Origin: Gammaproteobacteria bacterium
GTDB lineage: Bacteria; Pseudomonadota; Gammaproteobacteria; Steroidobacterales; SZUA-146
NCBI GenBank assembly: GCA_013002925.1
Contig: JABDLQ010000288.1
Location: forward strand, 1 to 13,522
Length of the DNA stretch: 13,522 nt
Direction: 5' to 3'
The first letter of the stretch is position 1. Each line of letters begins with the position of its first letter. Below the pieces are notes generated by a model, which was given only the letters and a program-made list of their open reading frames with translations, did no database searches and had not been told where the DNA came from. Shown piece after piece: positions 6,936-13,522 of the stretch. The translations under genes and the position numbers were made by a program.

Positions 6936-8254
6936 GATTCTCGCTCTTGGTCCTTCCAGAGCACAGCATAATAAAAGCCATCGCCACCTGTCGCCTCCGG
7001 AAACATTTGAACTCCATATTTCAATAACTTAGCACAAGCCGATACGGTGTTTGGCAGGCCAGGTCGCGCACCGTCGAGGGATTCAGCCAGGGGTTCGATC
7101 AGGCCCTCGTTTTCCTCCGGAAATATCGAACATGTGGCGTAGATAAGACGACCACCGGGTGCTACGGTCTTCCACAGAGACTGAATCAGAAGACGTTGCA
7201 ACTGCGCAAAACCGGTCGCATCGCGAGGCCGGCGTAATGTTTTGATGTCCGGATGCCGGCGGATAACGCCACTACCGGAGCACGGTGCATCGACCAACAC
7301 AGCATCATAGGCCCTGCCGTCCCACCACTCTTCAAGGTCAGTTGCATTGGCCTCTTTGAGCGTTGCGCTGACACCCAGTCGATCGAGGGTATCTGCTACC
7401 CGGGCCAGACGAGGCGCTGACAAATCCAGGGCCGTCAGGTCAATCTCTTCGCAGATTTCGAGCAAATGGCCGGTTTTGCCCCCGGGTGCTGCACAAGCGT
7501 CGAGTATCCTTTCACCCGGACGCGGCGCCACCAGCGATGCAGCAACTTGCGCGTTGATATCCTGGACAGACACACAACCGGCAGCAAATTCAGGCAGCTC
7601 ATCTACTCCAACGGCAGTTGGCAGTCGAATGCCGGCTGCATTTTGTTGCGCCGGCTGTGCAACAATCTCCTTTTCCTGCAAGCGCTGCAGATAAGATTCT
7701 CGCGTTGTCTTGTTAAGGTTGACGCGCAACCACATGGGCGGGGGAAGATTGTTGGCCGCCACTATGTCCTGCCAATTCTCCGGCCAATCCGCAGCAATTT
7801 TTTGCACCAGCCACTTCGGGTGTTCGTGTACAAACCGGGGGTCATCGCCGAGGGCCGCGTCTATCTCTTCACGTTCCCGCAAATAACGCCGCAGTATGGC
7901 ATTCAAAAATTTGGCGCCTTTGGCCTGATTCACTAAGCGACTGGCAGCAACCGTAGCCGACACTGCTGCATGCGCGGGGACGCGGGTGGCCACAATCTGT
8001 TCCAGCCCCAGTGCCAGTAATGCGCGCATCATGGGGTTCAGGGGTTTTTTGGGGTTTCGCAGCAGGTGCTCAATCACTGCTGCATGCCGTGGATATCGTC
8101 GCAGCGTACCGTATGCCAGCGCCGCTAAAAAGCCCTGATCCTTGCCGCCCAGGCCTGCCTGGTACTTTGCCAATGGTGCGTCAAGCGCAGAGCCGGTAAG
8201 CACTGCCGCAATCGTTTTTGCACCAAGCGCCCTGACTTTTGCACCGCTGGACAT
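6932..8254 (-). CDS. rsmB: 16S rRNA (cytosine-967-C5)-methyltransferase RsmB
   Basis: A 440-residue cytoplasmic RNA methyltransferase that puts a methyl group from SAM on C5 of cytosine 967 of 16S rRNA (E. coli enzyme: 429 residues). The N-terminal NusB-like RNA-binding domain (about 5-135) includes KGAKFLNAILRRYLRE. The Rossmann-type catalytic domain has the SAM motif DACAAPGGKTGH (252-263), DLSAPRL (277-283), DAPCSGSG with the helper Cys325, and ATCSIFPEEN with the catalytic Cys375. All the key residues are present. The gene starts one base after the fmt stop (TGA-C-ATG) and its own stop overlaps the next gene, so translation is probably coupled. Confidence 0.96.
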   Translation of the reverse strand: MSSGAKVRALGAKTIAAVLTGSALDAPLAKYQAGLGGKDQGFLAALAYGTLRRYPRHAAVIEHLLRNPKKPLNPMMRALLALGLEQIVATRVPAHAAVSATVAASRLVNQAKGAKFLNAILRRYLREREEIDAALGDDPRFVHEHPKWLVQKIAADWPENWQDIVAANNLPPPMWLRVNLNKTTRESYLQRLQEKEIVAQPAQQNAAGIRLPTAVGVDELPEFAAGCVSVQDINAQVAASLVAPRPGERILDACAAPGGKTGHLLEICEEIDLTALDLSAPRLARVADTLDRLGVSATLKEANATDLEEWWDGRAYDAVLVDAPCSGSGVIRRHPDIKTLRRPRDATGFAQLQRLLIQSLWKTVAPGGRLIYATCSIFPEENEGLIEPLAESLDGARPGLPNTVSACAKLLKYGVQMFPEATGGDGFYYAVLWKDQERES

Positions 8255-8255
8255 G

Positions 8256-9209
8256 TCAGGAAAACCTGCGTCCGAGACACTCGTTAGCGTTCAAAAATGC
8301 TGCGGCCTCCATGCGTTTGCCGCCAGCGGGCTGCAGCTTCGTGATGTCAAGAATTCCGTCACCTGTCGCTACCCTGAGTCCATCCGTTGTGTCAATGACC
8401 GTACCCGGTACCGAGGTAGTCGTGTCGACGCAATGAAGCACCCGTGCATTAAAGATTCGAATACGGCGATCATTCAGCAGCGTATAGGCAACGGGCCAGG
8501 GATCGAACGCACGAACCTGGCGCTCAATCGTGGCGGCGCTGTCTTGCCAATCGATTCTGGCCTCCTGCTTGGTGAGTTTTGCCGCATACGTAGCGCCATC
8601 ATCGTTTTGCTTTTGCGGTTGCCGTGTACCGGCAATAATGTCAGGCAGGGTATCAACCAATGCCCGTGCGCCAACTGCAGACAGCTTGTCGTGCAACGTG
8701 CCACCAGTCTCAGTTGTGCTGATCGGCACCCGGCTTACGGACCAGATCGCGCCGGTGTCCAGCCCCTCATCCATCTGCATGATGCACACGGCGGTGGTGG
8801 TATCGCCGGCCAGGATGGCACGCTGAATCGGGGCGGCTCCCCGCCAGCGCGGTAACTCGGATGCATGGATGTTAATACAGCCCAGGGTCGGCAGATCCAG
8901 CACCTCCGCTGGCAACAACAGGCCATAAGCGGCGACTACCAGCAGGTCTGGATGCCAGCTTACCAGTGCCTGTCGACCTTCTGCCGTGCGCAATGACCGT
9001 GGCTGGTCAATCTCAATGCCATGTTCTTCAGCCCACAATTTAACCGCACTTTTGTTGAGTTTACGTCCACGTCCGGCTGGTCGGTCAGGCTGTGTCAGCA
9101 CCCCAACCAGTCGATGTCCATTGCGTTTGCACCAGTCATGCAGGGCCTGCAGCGCGGGCACTGAGAATTGCGGTGTTCCTGCAAACACCACATTAAGCGG
9201 ACGGTTCAT
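8256..9209 (-). CDS. fmt: Methionyl-tRNA formyltransferase
   Basis: A 317-residue enzyme that formylates Met-tRNA(fMet) with 10-formyl-tetrahydrofolate for translation initiation (E. coli: 315 residues). The N-terminal hydrolase fold starts with NVVFAGTPQFSVPALQAL. It has the loop TQPDRPAGRGRK (39-50), the active-site segment INIHASELPRWRGAAPIQRA with Asn113 and His115, and MDEGLDTG with Asp151. The C-terminal OB-fold domain begins near residue 210. I chose the ATG at 9209 because AGGTGA lies four bases upstream; the in-frame TTG just before it is unlikely to be used. It lies 40 bases after def, the usual partner gene. Confidence 0.97.
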   Translation of the reverse strand: MNRPLNVVFAGTPQFSVPALQALHDWCKRNGHRLVGVLTQPDRPAGRGRKLNKSAVKLWAEEHGIEIDQPRSLRTAEGRQALVSWHPDLLVVAAYGLLLPAEVLDLPTLGCINIHASELPRWRGAAPIQRAILAGDTTTAVCIMQMDEGLDTGAIWSVSRVPISTTETGGTLHDKLSAVGARALVDTLPDIIAGTRQPQKQNDDGATYAAKLTKQEARIDWQDSAATIERQVRAFDPWPVAYTLLNDRRIRIFNARVLHCVDTTTSVPGTVIDTTDGLRVATGDGILDITKLQPAGGKRMEAAAFLNANECLGRRFS

Positions 9210-9213
9210 CAAA

Positions 9214-9219
9214 TCACCT
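9214..9219 (-). promoter_or_regulatory. Ribosome binding site of fmt
   Basis: The minus strand reads AGGTGA, then four bases (TTTG), then the ATG at 9209. It is a good Shine-Dalgarno match and decides between the ATG and the adjacent TTG codon. Confidence 0.7.
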
Positions 9220-9249
9220 GGTATCTAACGGGTTCTGTCGGATGCGTTC

Positions 9250-9783
9250 CTAAAGCGTGGCGCTGCGCTGATGCGCGGTATTTGCGCCCTGTCGCCGCTG
9301 CTTTTGCAGCCGTCTGTCGATCATGCGGCGTTTAAGAGGTGAAAGGTGATCGACAAACAAAATACCTTTGAGGTGGTCCATTTCGTGCTGGATACAAATG
9401 GCCAGAAGGTCTTCGGCCTCGAGCTCAAAAGGCGTACCGTGTTTATCCAACGCTGTCACCGTAATTTTAGCCGAGCGTTTTACGTTGGCAAAAATCTCAG
9501 GTACCGACAGGCAGCCTTCTTCATTTACGACTTCACCCTCCCGCGCGATGATTTCCGGGTTGATCAGACAATAGGGCTGATCGCGCCCCTCGGAAACGTC
9601 GGCTACCAGCAGACGCACATGGTGGTCTACCTGGGTAGCGGCCAAACCGATGCCCGGCGCGTCATACATCGTCCGCAGCATGTTGTCTGCCAGCGCAGTG
9701 ATCTCAGGAGTGACCTGATCGATTTCAACCGCCACCTTCCTCAACCGGGGGTCAGGGTATTCCAAAATTGTGAAGTTCGTCAT
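9250..9783 (-). CDS. def: Peptide deformylase
   Basis: A 177-residue metal-dependent enzyme that removes the formyl group from the N-terminal Met of new proteins (E. coli: 169 residues). All three family motifs are intact: GIGLAATQ (44-51), EGCLSVP (89-95, metal ligand Cys91) and QHEMDHLKG (132-140, ligands His133 and His137, catalytic Glu134). The C-terminus is a basic tail, KRRMIDRRLQKQRRQ, with about ten further residues. I chose the ATG at 9783, preceded by GTGGA; an in-frame GTG at 9792 would add only three residues and has no better ribosome site. It is the first gene of the minus-strand run and lies opposite the LysM gene. Confidence 0.97.
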   Translation of the reverse strand: MTNFTILEYPDPRLRKVAVEIDQVTPEITALADNMLRTMYDAPGIGLAATQVDHHVRLLVADVSEGRDQPYCLINPEIIAREGEVVNEEGCLSVPEIFANVKRSAKITVTALDKHGTPFELEAEDLLAICIQHEMDHLKGILFVDHLSPLKRRMIDRRLQKQRRQGANTAHQRSATL

Positions 9784-9812
9784 GTTTTCCACGTGTTTCT
9801 TTCGTGTATTTT

Positions 9813-9841
9813 CCGATAAAAAGTTGCTAAAGTTATGACAA
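9813..9841 (-). promoter_or_regulatory. Candidate sigma-70 promoter of def-fmt operon
   Basis: On the minus strand TTGTCA (9836-9841) is followed after 17 bases by TATCGG (9813-9818), about 30 bases before the def start. The -35 match is good (5 of 6) and the -10 match is poor (3 of 6). The local sequence is AT-rich, as expected for a promoter. Confidence 0.35.
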
Positions 9842-9909
9842 CTATGGAATAGCTGAGTTTCGTGTTTTGCGTAACCCCAAGTTGCCGGAATCCGGGCCTC
9901 ATCTGCTTT

Positions 9910-9939
9910 TTGGCCTGCAGGATCCTGCCACAGTATACC
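9910..9939 (+). promoter_or_regulatory. Candidate sigma-70 promoter of the LysM (tsaP-like) gene
   Basis: TTGGCC (9910-9915) and TATACC (9934-9939) are separated by 18 bases. The leader to the ATG at 10003 would be about 57 bases. Both boxes match the consensus only partly. The spacer holds a 12-base palindrome. Confidence 0.3.
9917..9928. repeat. Perfect 12-bp palindrome in the divergent def / tsaP-like intergenic region
   Basis: GCAGGATCCTGC reads the same on both strands. It lies between the two boxes of the candidate rightward promoter, a position where a bound dimeric regulator would block transcription. It could equally be chance. Confidence 0.4.
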
Positions 9940-10002
9940 GCGCGGGCCGAATGCACGCCCGGAAATTATAGCCCCTAACCTTTAAAAGAGCGGAATCTGC
10001 AC

Positions 10003-11271
10003 ATGACAGTATCGTCGTACCGGCTTACCCGGAACCTTGTCGCCTGCCTGCTGGCTGCAATTATGCTCAGTGGCTGCTCAAATCTGCGCGGCATGGACCT
10101 CAATCCGTTCGGACAGAAATCAGAGTCTGCCGCTACGCCAGTGCCGGTCGCCGAAACTGCCGGCAGCACATCAAATCCTGAAGATTATCCGGTCAGGCAG
10201 CCACCGCCGCCGCCGCGTGATGGGATGAGTACGGCGCCGGCTCAAACGTCTTCGATGATCAGGCAGCAAGGCCGCTCGCCGGTCAAACTGCGGCCGGATG
10301 CGCCTCAGAGATACACCGTCGTCAAGGGGGACACGCTGTGGGATATCTCCGGCCTGTTTCTGCAGGATCCCTGGTACTGGCCGGAAATCTGGCAGGTGAA
10401 TCCGCAGATAGAAAATCCGCACCTGATTTACCCGGGCGATGTGCTCAGTCTGGTATGGGTGGACGGGGTACCGCAAATCCAGGTTAACCGCACTACCGAT
10501 TACGGAATGGACAGGCGTTCACCGCAAATTCGGGTATTACCCCTGGAATCTGCAATTCCGGTTATCCCATACGAAATACTTTCTTCGTTTTTATCAAAAC
10601 CGCAGGTACTGCCAAAAGAGGAAGCGTTCAAGCTCCCTTATATTCTGGACATCAAAGAGAGTCACATCGTCGCCGGCTCCGGTTTCACCGTGTACACCCG
10701 CGGCGCGGATTTTCAGGTAGGCCAGCGTTACAACGTGATGCACATCGGTGACAAATTATATGACCCTGATGATGGCCGCCTGCTCGGATATCAAATGCAT
10801 TACGTCGGTGCGGGTCGTGTCACCCAGGGCGGCGACCCTGCGAAGTTCTTTTTAAATGAAACCTCACGCGAAGCGTTGCGCGGTGACCGCCTGATCGTGC
10901 AAAACATAAACCTCGCTCAGGACTTTTTACCAAGCAGTCCGGATGTGATCGTGGATGGCCGAATCGTATCGGTCGTTGATGGTTTGTCCCTGATCGGTAA
11001 CTACCAGATTGTGGTACTCAACCGTGGCCATAAACACGGCGTACGCGATGGTAACGTGCTGTCTATTTTTCAGGATGGTCGCCGGGTGAAAGATCCATAC
11101 GCCCGACGCGGTTGGCTGGGCAGCTCTGTCATTACGAGAAAAGTCGATCTGCCGGATGAAGAAGCCGGACGTCTCCTGGTGTTTCGTACGCAGGAAGATA
11201 TCAGCTTTGGACTAGTCATGAACGCGACCAGTGAGATCAAAGTTCACGACCATGTCGTAAATCCTCGCTAG
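10003..11271 (+). CDS. tsaP: LysM-domain lipoprotein, TsaP-like (type IV pilus secretin-associated)
   Basis: A 422-residue exported protein. The N-terminus has a signal sequence ending in a lipobox-like LSGC, with Cys25 followed by Ser, so an outer-membrane lipoprotein is possible. A low-complexity, proline-rich linker (about 45-100, including five consecutive prolines) leads to a LysM peptidoglycan-binding domain at about 103-150 (YTVVKGDTLWDISGLFL, NPHLIYPGDVLSL). The C-terminal part, especially 300-420 (DVIVDGRIVSVVDG, IVVLNRGHKHGVRDGNVLSIF, GRLLVFRTQEDISFGLVMNA), resembles the FlgT C-terminal domain. LysM plus FlgT_C is the TsaP layout, and TsaP anchors the type IV pilus secretin to peptidoglycan. 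In Pseudomonas the homologue lies beside def, fmt and rsmB as here. No other pilus gene is in the window, so the pilus role rests on family and gene order. The ATG at 10003 starts the signal peptide; the ribosome site is weak. Confidence 0.82.
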   Translation: MTVSSYRLTRNLVACLLAAIMLSGCSNLRGMDLNPFGQKSESAATPVPVAETAGSTSNPEDYPVRQPPPPPRDGMSTAPAQTSSMIRQQGRSPVKLRPDAPQRYTVVKGDTLWDISGLFLQDPWYWPEIWQVNPQIENPHLIYPGDVLSLVWVDGVPQIQVNRTTDYGMDRRSPQIRVLPLESAIPVIPYEILSSFLSKPQVLPKEEAFKLPYILDIKESHIVAGSGFTVYTRGADFQVGQRYNVMHIGDKLYDPDDGRLLGYQMHYVGAGRVTQGGDPAKFFLNETSREALRGDRLIVQNINLAQDFLPSSPDVIVDGRIVSVVDGLSLIGNYQIVVLNRGHKHGVRDGNVLSIFQDGRRVKDPYARRGWLGSSVITRKVDLPDEEAGRLLVFRTQEDISFGLVMNATSEIKVHDHVVNPR

Positions 11272-11289
11272 CATCACTGAAATCTGCGG

Positions 11290-11320
11290 GCCGGTGTCGC
11301 ACTGCGACGCCGGCTTTTTT
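11290..11320 (+). terminator. Rho-independent terminator of the tsaP-like gene
   Basis: GCCGGTGTCGC pairs with GCGACGCCGGC around the three-base loop ACT. The stem is 11 bp with one T-G wobble and is followed directly by six T (11315-11320). It lies 18 bases after the stop codon. The T-run exists only on the plus strand, so it should not stop the converging hydrolase transcript efficiently. Confidence 0.92.
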
Positions 11321-11365
11321 GTGGGCAATTGAATTTTTGCTGATCCTGAATTTCATGCAACAAAA

Positions 11366-12178
11366 TTAATGTGCCTGTTCTGCCGCTCCCGTTGTGCTGC
11401 TTGGGGCTGAATGTTGCTGGGTCTTGCCAAGGGCGTGCACGTATGCCGGCGTCGCAGAGATATCGTTGTGCCCCACACCTTTAATAGTCTCGAAGCGGAT
11501 GATGTCGGGATTGAACGCTGCATACAGGGCGCGGGTGCGAGCTAATGAAATCACTTCGTCTTTTTCGGCGGCCACGATTGTGGTGGCAACTGAAATCGCA
11601 GATGCGTAGCGCCACGATTCAAATCTTTCGGTGAGCAGCAGGCGAACCGGAAATATCGGAAAACCGTCTTTGGCCACGTTCACAATGCTGTCAAATGGGG
11701 TGACCAGAACCAGGCGCTCCAACGGGTTAACCGCGGCCAGGCGCACTGCAACCCCGCTGCCGAGACTGCGACCGATGACAACGATGTCGGCATGGCGATC
11801 TGACACGTGGTCATACACTGCTTGTGCGTCAGCGTGCAGCGCCTTTTCGGAGGGTTTACCACTGCTGCCACCATAGCCCCGATAATGCACCATGTAGATC
11901 GCGTGCCCCGGAAATGCCTGCGCAATATCCGGCAAACTCATCGACACGTCCTCAGCGTTGCCGCCAAAATACACGACGGCGTTTGACGAGCTTGCAGACC
12001 GGGTCGATACGTTGATTGTGGCGCCATCGACATTGATAGTAAGCAATTGCTGCGCAGGCAGGGCCGGATTGCCCGTCGGGAAATACAGCAGTTTTTTTTG
12101 CGCGGCGAACAGCGCACCGCACGCAACGACATACACCCCGATTATGGTCAGCAGCACGCCTGACATTGAACGCGGCAT
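11366..12178 (-). CDS. Membrane-anchored alpha/beta hydrolase (BEM46/ABHD13-like)
   Basis: A 270-residue serine hydrolase-fold protein. One N-terminal hydrophobic helix (about 5-26), followed by QKKLLYFPT, suggests an inner-membrane anchor. The oxyanion region is VVYFGGNAEDV and the strand YMVHYRGYGGSSG (95-107) is typical of the BEM46/ABHD13/ABHD17 group. The nucleophile elbow is GRSLGSG with Ser138; likely Asp207 (AAEKDEVI) and His237 (KGVGHNDI) complete the triad. The last 20 residues are low-complexity. The substrate is unknown; relatives act on acyl esters or thioesters. The ATG is one base after the cupin stop (TGA-G-ATG), so the two genes are cotranscribed and probably coupled. It converges on the tsaP-like gene. 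Confidence 0.85.
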   Translation of the reverse strand: MPRSMSGVLLTIIGVYVVACGALFAAQKKLLYFPTGNPALPAQQLLTINVDGATINVSTRSASSSNAVVYFGGNAEDVSMSLPDIAQAFPGHAIYMVHYRGYGGSSGKPSEKALHADAQAVYDHVSDRHADIVVIGRSLGSGVAVRLAAVNPLERLVLVTPFDSIVNVAKDGFPIFPVRLLLTERFESWRYASAISVATTIVAAEKDEVISLARTRALYAAFNPDIIRFETIKGVGHNDISATPAYVHALGKTQQHSAPSSTTGAAEQAH

Positions 12179-12179
12179 C

Positions 12180-12548
12180 TCAAAGCGGCCGGTACGCGCC
12201 GCGCGGTCCGGGTGTCAGATACACGATCTGACTGGGCTCGATTATATCGACGCGATGCCACAGCCCTGCAGGGATCACCACCCCGTCACCCGGCTGCATG
12301 GCGACATCATCCTCGGATTCCTCTTCAAAGACGATGTTAACCTGACCGCTGATCAGATAGAGCACTTCGTCACCGTCAGGGTGCATCTCGCCATTATGCG
12401 GGGAATTCTCCTGCATCCGTGCAACGCCGAAGGTCATGCCGTCTACGGCAACTGGCGGATCCGCCTGTACGGCTACCTGTTCAGCACTCAGATCCCGTGC
12501 GATCCCGATCGTGTGAGTAGCGGGGTTAAAACGGCTGACGTGTTTCAT
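12180..12548 (-). CDS. Small cupin-domain protein
   Basis: A 122-residue single-domain cupin. Cupin motif 1 reads EMHPDGDEVLYLISG (54-68): Glu54 replaces the first His of the usual HxH, while His56, Glu61 and Gly68 are kept. Motif 2 is PGDGVVIPAGLWH (86-98) with His98. A metal site from Glu54, His56, Glu61 and His98 is plausible. The substrate cannot be read from the sequence; small cupins include isomerases, dioxygenases and sensors. The ATG at 12548 has a strong ribosome site (GGGAG, five bases upstream). It lies 56 bases after the methyltransferase gene and one base before the hydrolase gene, which suggests one operon. Confidence 0.85.
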   Translation of the reverse strand: MKHVSRFNPATHTIGIARDLSAEQVAVQADPPVAVDGMTFGVARMQENSPHNGEMHPDGDEVLYLISGQVNIVFEEESEDDVAMQPGDGVVIPAGLWHRVDIIEPSQIVYLTPGPRGAYRPL

Positions 12549-12553
12549 TATTT

Positions 12554-12558
12554 CTCCC
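12554..12558 (-). promoter_or_regulatory. Ribosome binding site of the cupin gene
   Basis: The minus strand reads GGGAG, five bases (AAATA), then the ATG at 12548. It supports the chosen start. Confidence 0.6.
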
Positions 12559-12604
12559 GGTTTCTACTGCGGGTATGACGGCCAAGACGTCAGTTGCGGA
12601 TCAT

Positions 12605-13522
12605 TTATCCGGATTTGCGAAAACGATAGTGCGCAATGTACCACTGCTTGCCGTCCCCAAATCCAAACAGCTCGGCACAGGACATAAAAAACATCCGCCA
12701 GCGCTGAAACCATAATTTTGCTTTGGCCGGCGTATAGGTCGATGCAAAAATTGGCATGATCGTGTCGGCGGCACGATCCTGACTCTCAAGCCACGCGTTC
12801 AGGGTGCGTTCGTAATGCGTGCCGGGCATTGCCCAACTGCGTTCGAGCTCAAGATCGTCCTGAAACTCGGTGAGCGTGCGGAATGCCGGCATCAGCCCAC
12901 CGGAAAAATAATACCGCGTTATCCAGTCTGTATGACTTTTGAGTTCGAACGGATACATTACTTTGTCGTGGCAAAAAACATGGACAAACAATATGCCATC
13001 GTCATGCAGCCAGCCTGAGATCCGGCGCATGAGTTCCTGGTAGTTTCGCATGTGTTCAAACATTTCTACTGATACTACACGATCAAACTTTTTGGCCGGG
13101 TCAAAATCGCACATGTCTGCATGCATTACTTCCACATTTTGCAAACCCCGGTCCATGGCCTGTCGTTGCACATACTGCAGCTGCGATCTGGAATTACACA
13201 TCGCTGTGATCTGGCTGGCAGGATAGTGTTCGGCCATCCACAGGGTAAGACTTCCCCAGCCACAACCTAGCTCAAGTATGGTGTCACCGTCGCGAATTTC
13301 AGCGCGCTCACAGGTGACGGCAAGCATCGCTTCTTCAGCCGCCGCAAGATCCGTCGTTCCGGTACCCCAAAGACAGGCACTGTATTTCATTCGGGGCCCG
13401 AGCACCTGTTCAAAAAATTCAGCTGGCACCTCATAATGTTGTTCATTGGCTGCTGCAGTATTGACCGCCACGGGGCTTTGGCGCAGGTCTTCGATCATCT
13501 CGTCAAAACGATTCACCAGTTC
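12605..13522 (-). CDS. Cyclopropane-fatty-acyl-phospholipid synthase-like SAM methyltransferase (5' end outside window)
   Basis: 306 codons are visible and the frame is open to the last base. A GTG at 13516 could serve as a start, but the preceding in-frame codons are open and relatives have an N-terminal extension, so I treat the gene as cut by the window edge. The visible part has the family entry motif QHYEVPAEFFEQVLGPRMKY, the SAM motif LELGCGWGSLTLWMA, VVSVEMFEHM, and DWITRYYFSGGLMP. These place it in the CFA-synthase/coclaurine-N-methyltransferase-like superfamily. The E. coli enzyme has a conserved Cys after the YS/YT pair; here the segment is YSACLW with Ala at that place and Cys one later. 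It could therefore be a C-, N- or O-methyltransferase rather than a true cyclopropane synthase. It is the first visible gene of the set with the cupin and hydrolase. Confidence 0.88.
   Translation of the reverse strand, partial: ELVNRFDEMIEDLRQSPVAVNTAAANEQHYEVPAEFFEQVLGPRMKYSACLWGTGTTDLAAAEEAMLAVTCERAEIRDGDTILELGCGWGSLTLWMAEHYPASQITAMCNSRSQLQYVQRQAMDRGLQNVEVMHADMCDFDPAKKFDRVVSVEMFEHMRNYQELMRRISGWLHDDGILFVHVFCHDKVMYPFELKSHTDWITRYYFSGGLMPAFRTLTEFQDDLELERSWAMPGTHYERTLNAWLESQDRAADTIMPIFASTYTPAKAKLWFQRWRMFFMSCAELFGFGDGKQWYIAHYRFRKSG

Noticed and set aside
8142..8855. Plus-strand open frame of 237 codons opposite rsmB and fmt
   Set aside because: It spans the junction of two unmistakable genes on the minus strand and its translation resembles no family.
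11958..12578. Plus-strand open frame of 206 codons opposite the hydrolase and cupin genes
   Set aside because: Both minus-strand genes have clear motifs and a strong ribosome site; this frame is their shadow.
12585..12612. Short hairpin near the end of the methyltransferase gene (CGGAT/ATCCG)
   Set aside because: Five base pairs with no T-run; too weak for a terminator, and the next gene follows closely on the same strand.
1..13522. Search for CRISPR arrays, tRNA or rRNA genes, insertion sequences and phage genes
   Set aside because: No regularly spaced repeats, cloverleaf signatures, transposase-like proteins or terminal inverted repeats were seen.

Overview
The window looks like a piece of chromosome from a Gram-negative gammaproteobacterium of roughly 55% GC. 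The evidence is the housekeeping block tsaP-like / def / fmt / rsmB / DUF4390 / ntrY / ntrX, an order I know from several gammaproteobacterial groups (in Pseudomonas the tsaP homologue lies beside def, fmt and rsmB). The lineage is inferred from gene order and protein style. I saw no rRNA, tRNA, CRISPR array, insertion sequence or phage gene.

Left part (1-2713), minus strand. A large inner-membrane electron-transfer protein has eleven CXXCH c-heme sites followed by a b-type cytochrome membrane domain, an architecture like CbcL of Geobacter. Downstream of it, cut by the window edge, is a protein with two N-terminal membrane helices that resembles the anchor of membrane-bound multiheme cytochromes. 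Upstream is a 392-base non-coding region containing a sigma-54-like -24/-12 element with exact spacing and an imperfect inverted repeat. Together these suggest a regulated quinol-to-periplasm electron-transfer module.

Middle (2714-9783), minus strand. Six genes are read def > fmt > rsmB > DUF4390 > ntrY > ntrX. Def and Fmt handle the formyl group of initiator methionine, RsmB methylates 16S rRNA, the DUF4390 protein is an exported protein of unknown role, and NtrY/NtrX form a membrane two-component system. From fmt onward the genes are almost fused: one base separates fmt and rsmB, then three ATGA overlaps follow. NtrX has an eroded AAA+ ATPase domain with no GAFTGA loop and altered Walker A and B residues, so it probably does not act as a classical sigma-54 activator.

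Right part. A divergent 219-base region (9784-10002) separates def from a plus-strand LysM/FlgT_C-type gene resembling tsaP (type IV pilus secretin-associated protein), which ends in a strong rho-independent terminator. Converging on it is a minus-strand set of three genes: a CFA-synthase-like methyltransferase (5' end outside the window), a small cupin and a membrane-anchored alpha/beta hydrolase. The cupin and hydrolase genes are one base apart.

The most interesting part is the multiheme cytochrome locus next to the NtrYX system, with its sigma-54-like promoter and the degenerate NtrX.
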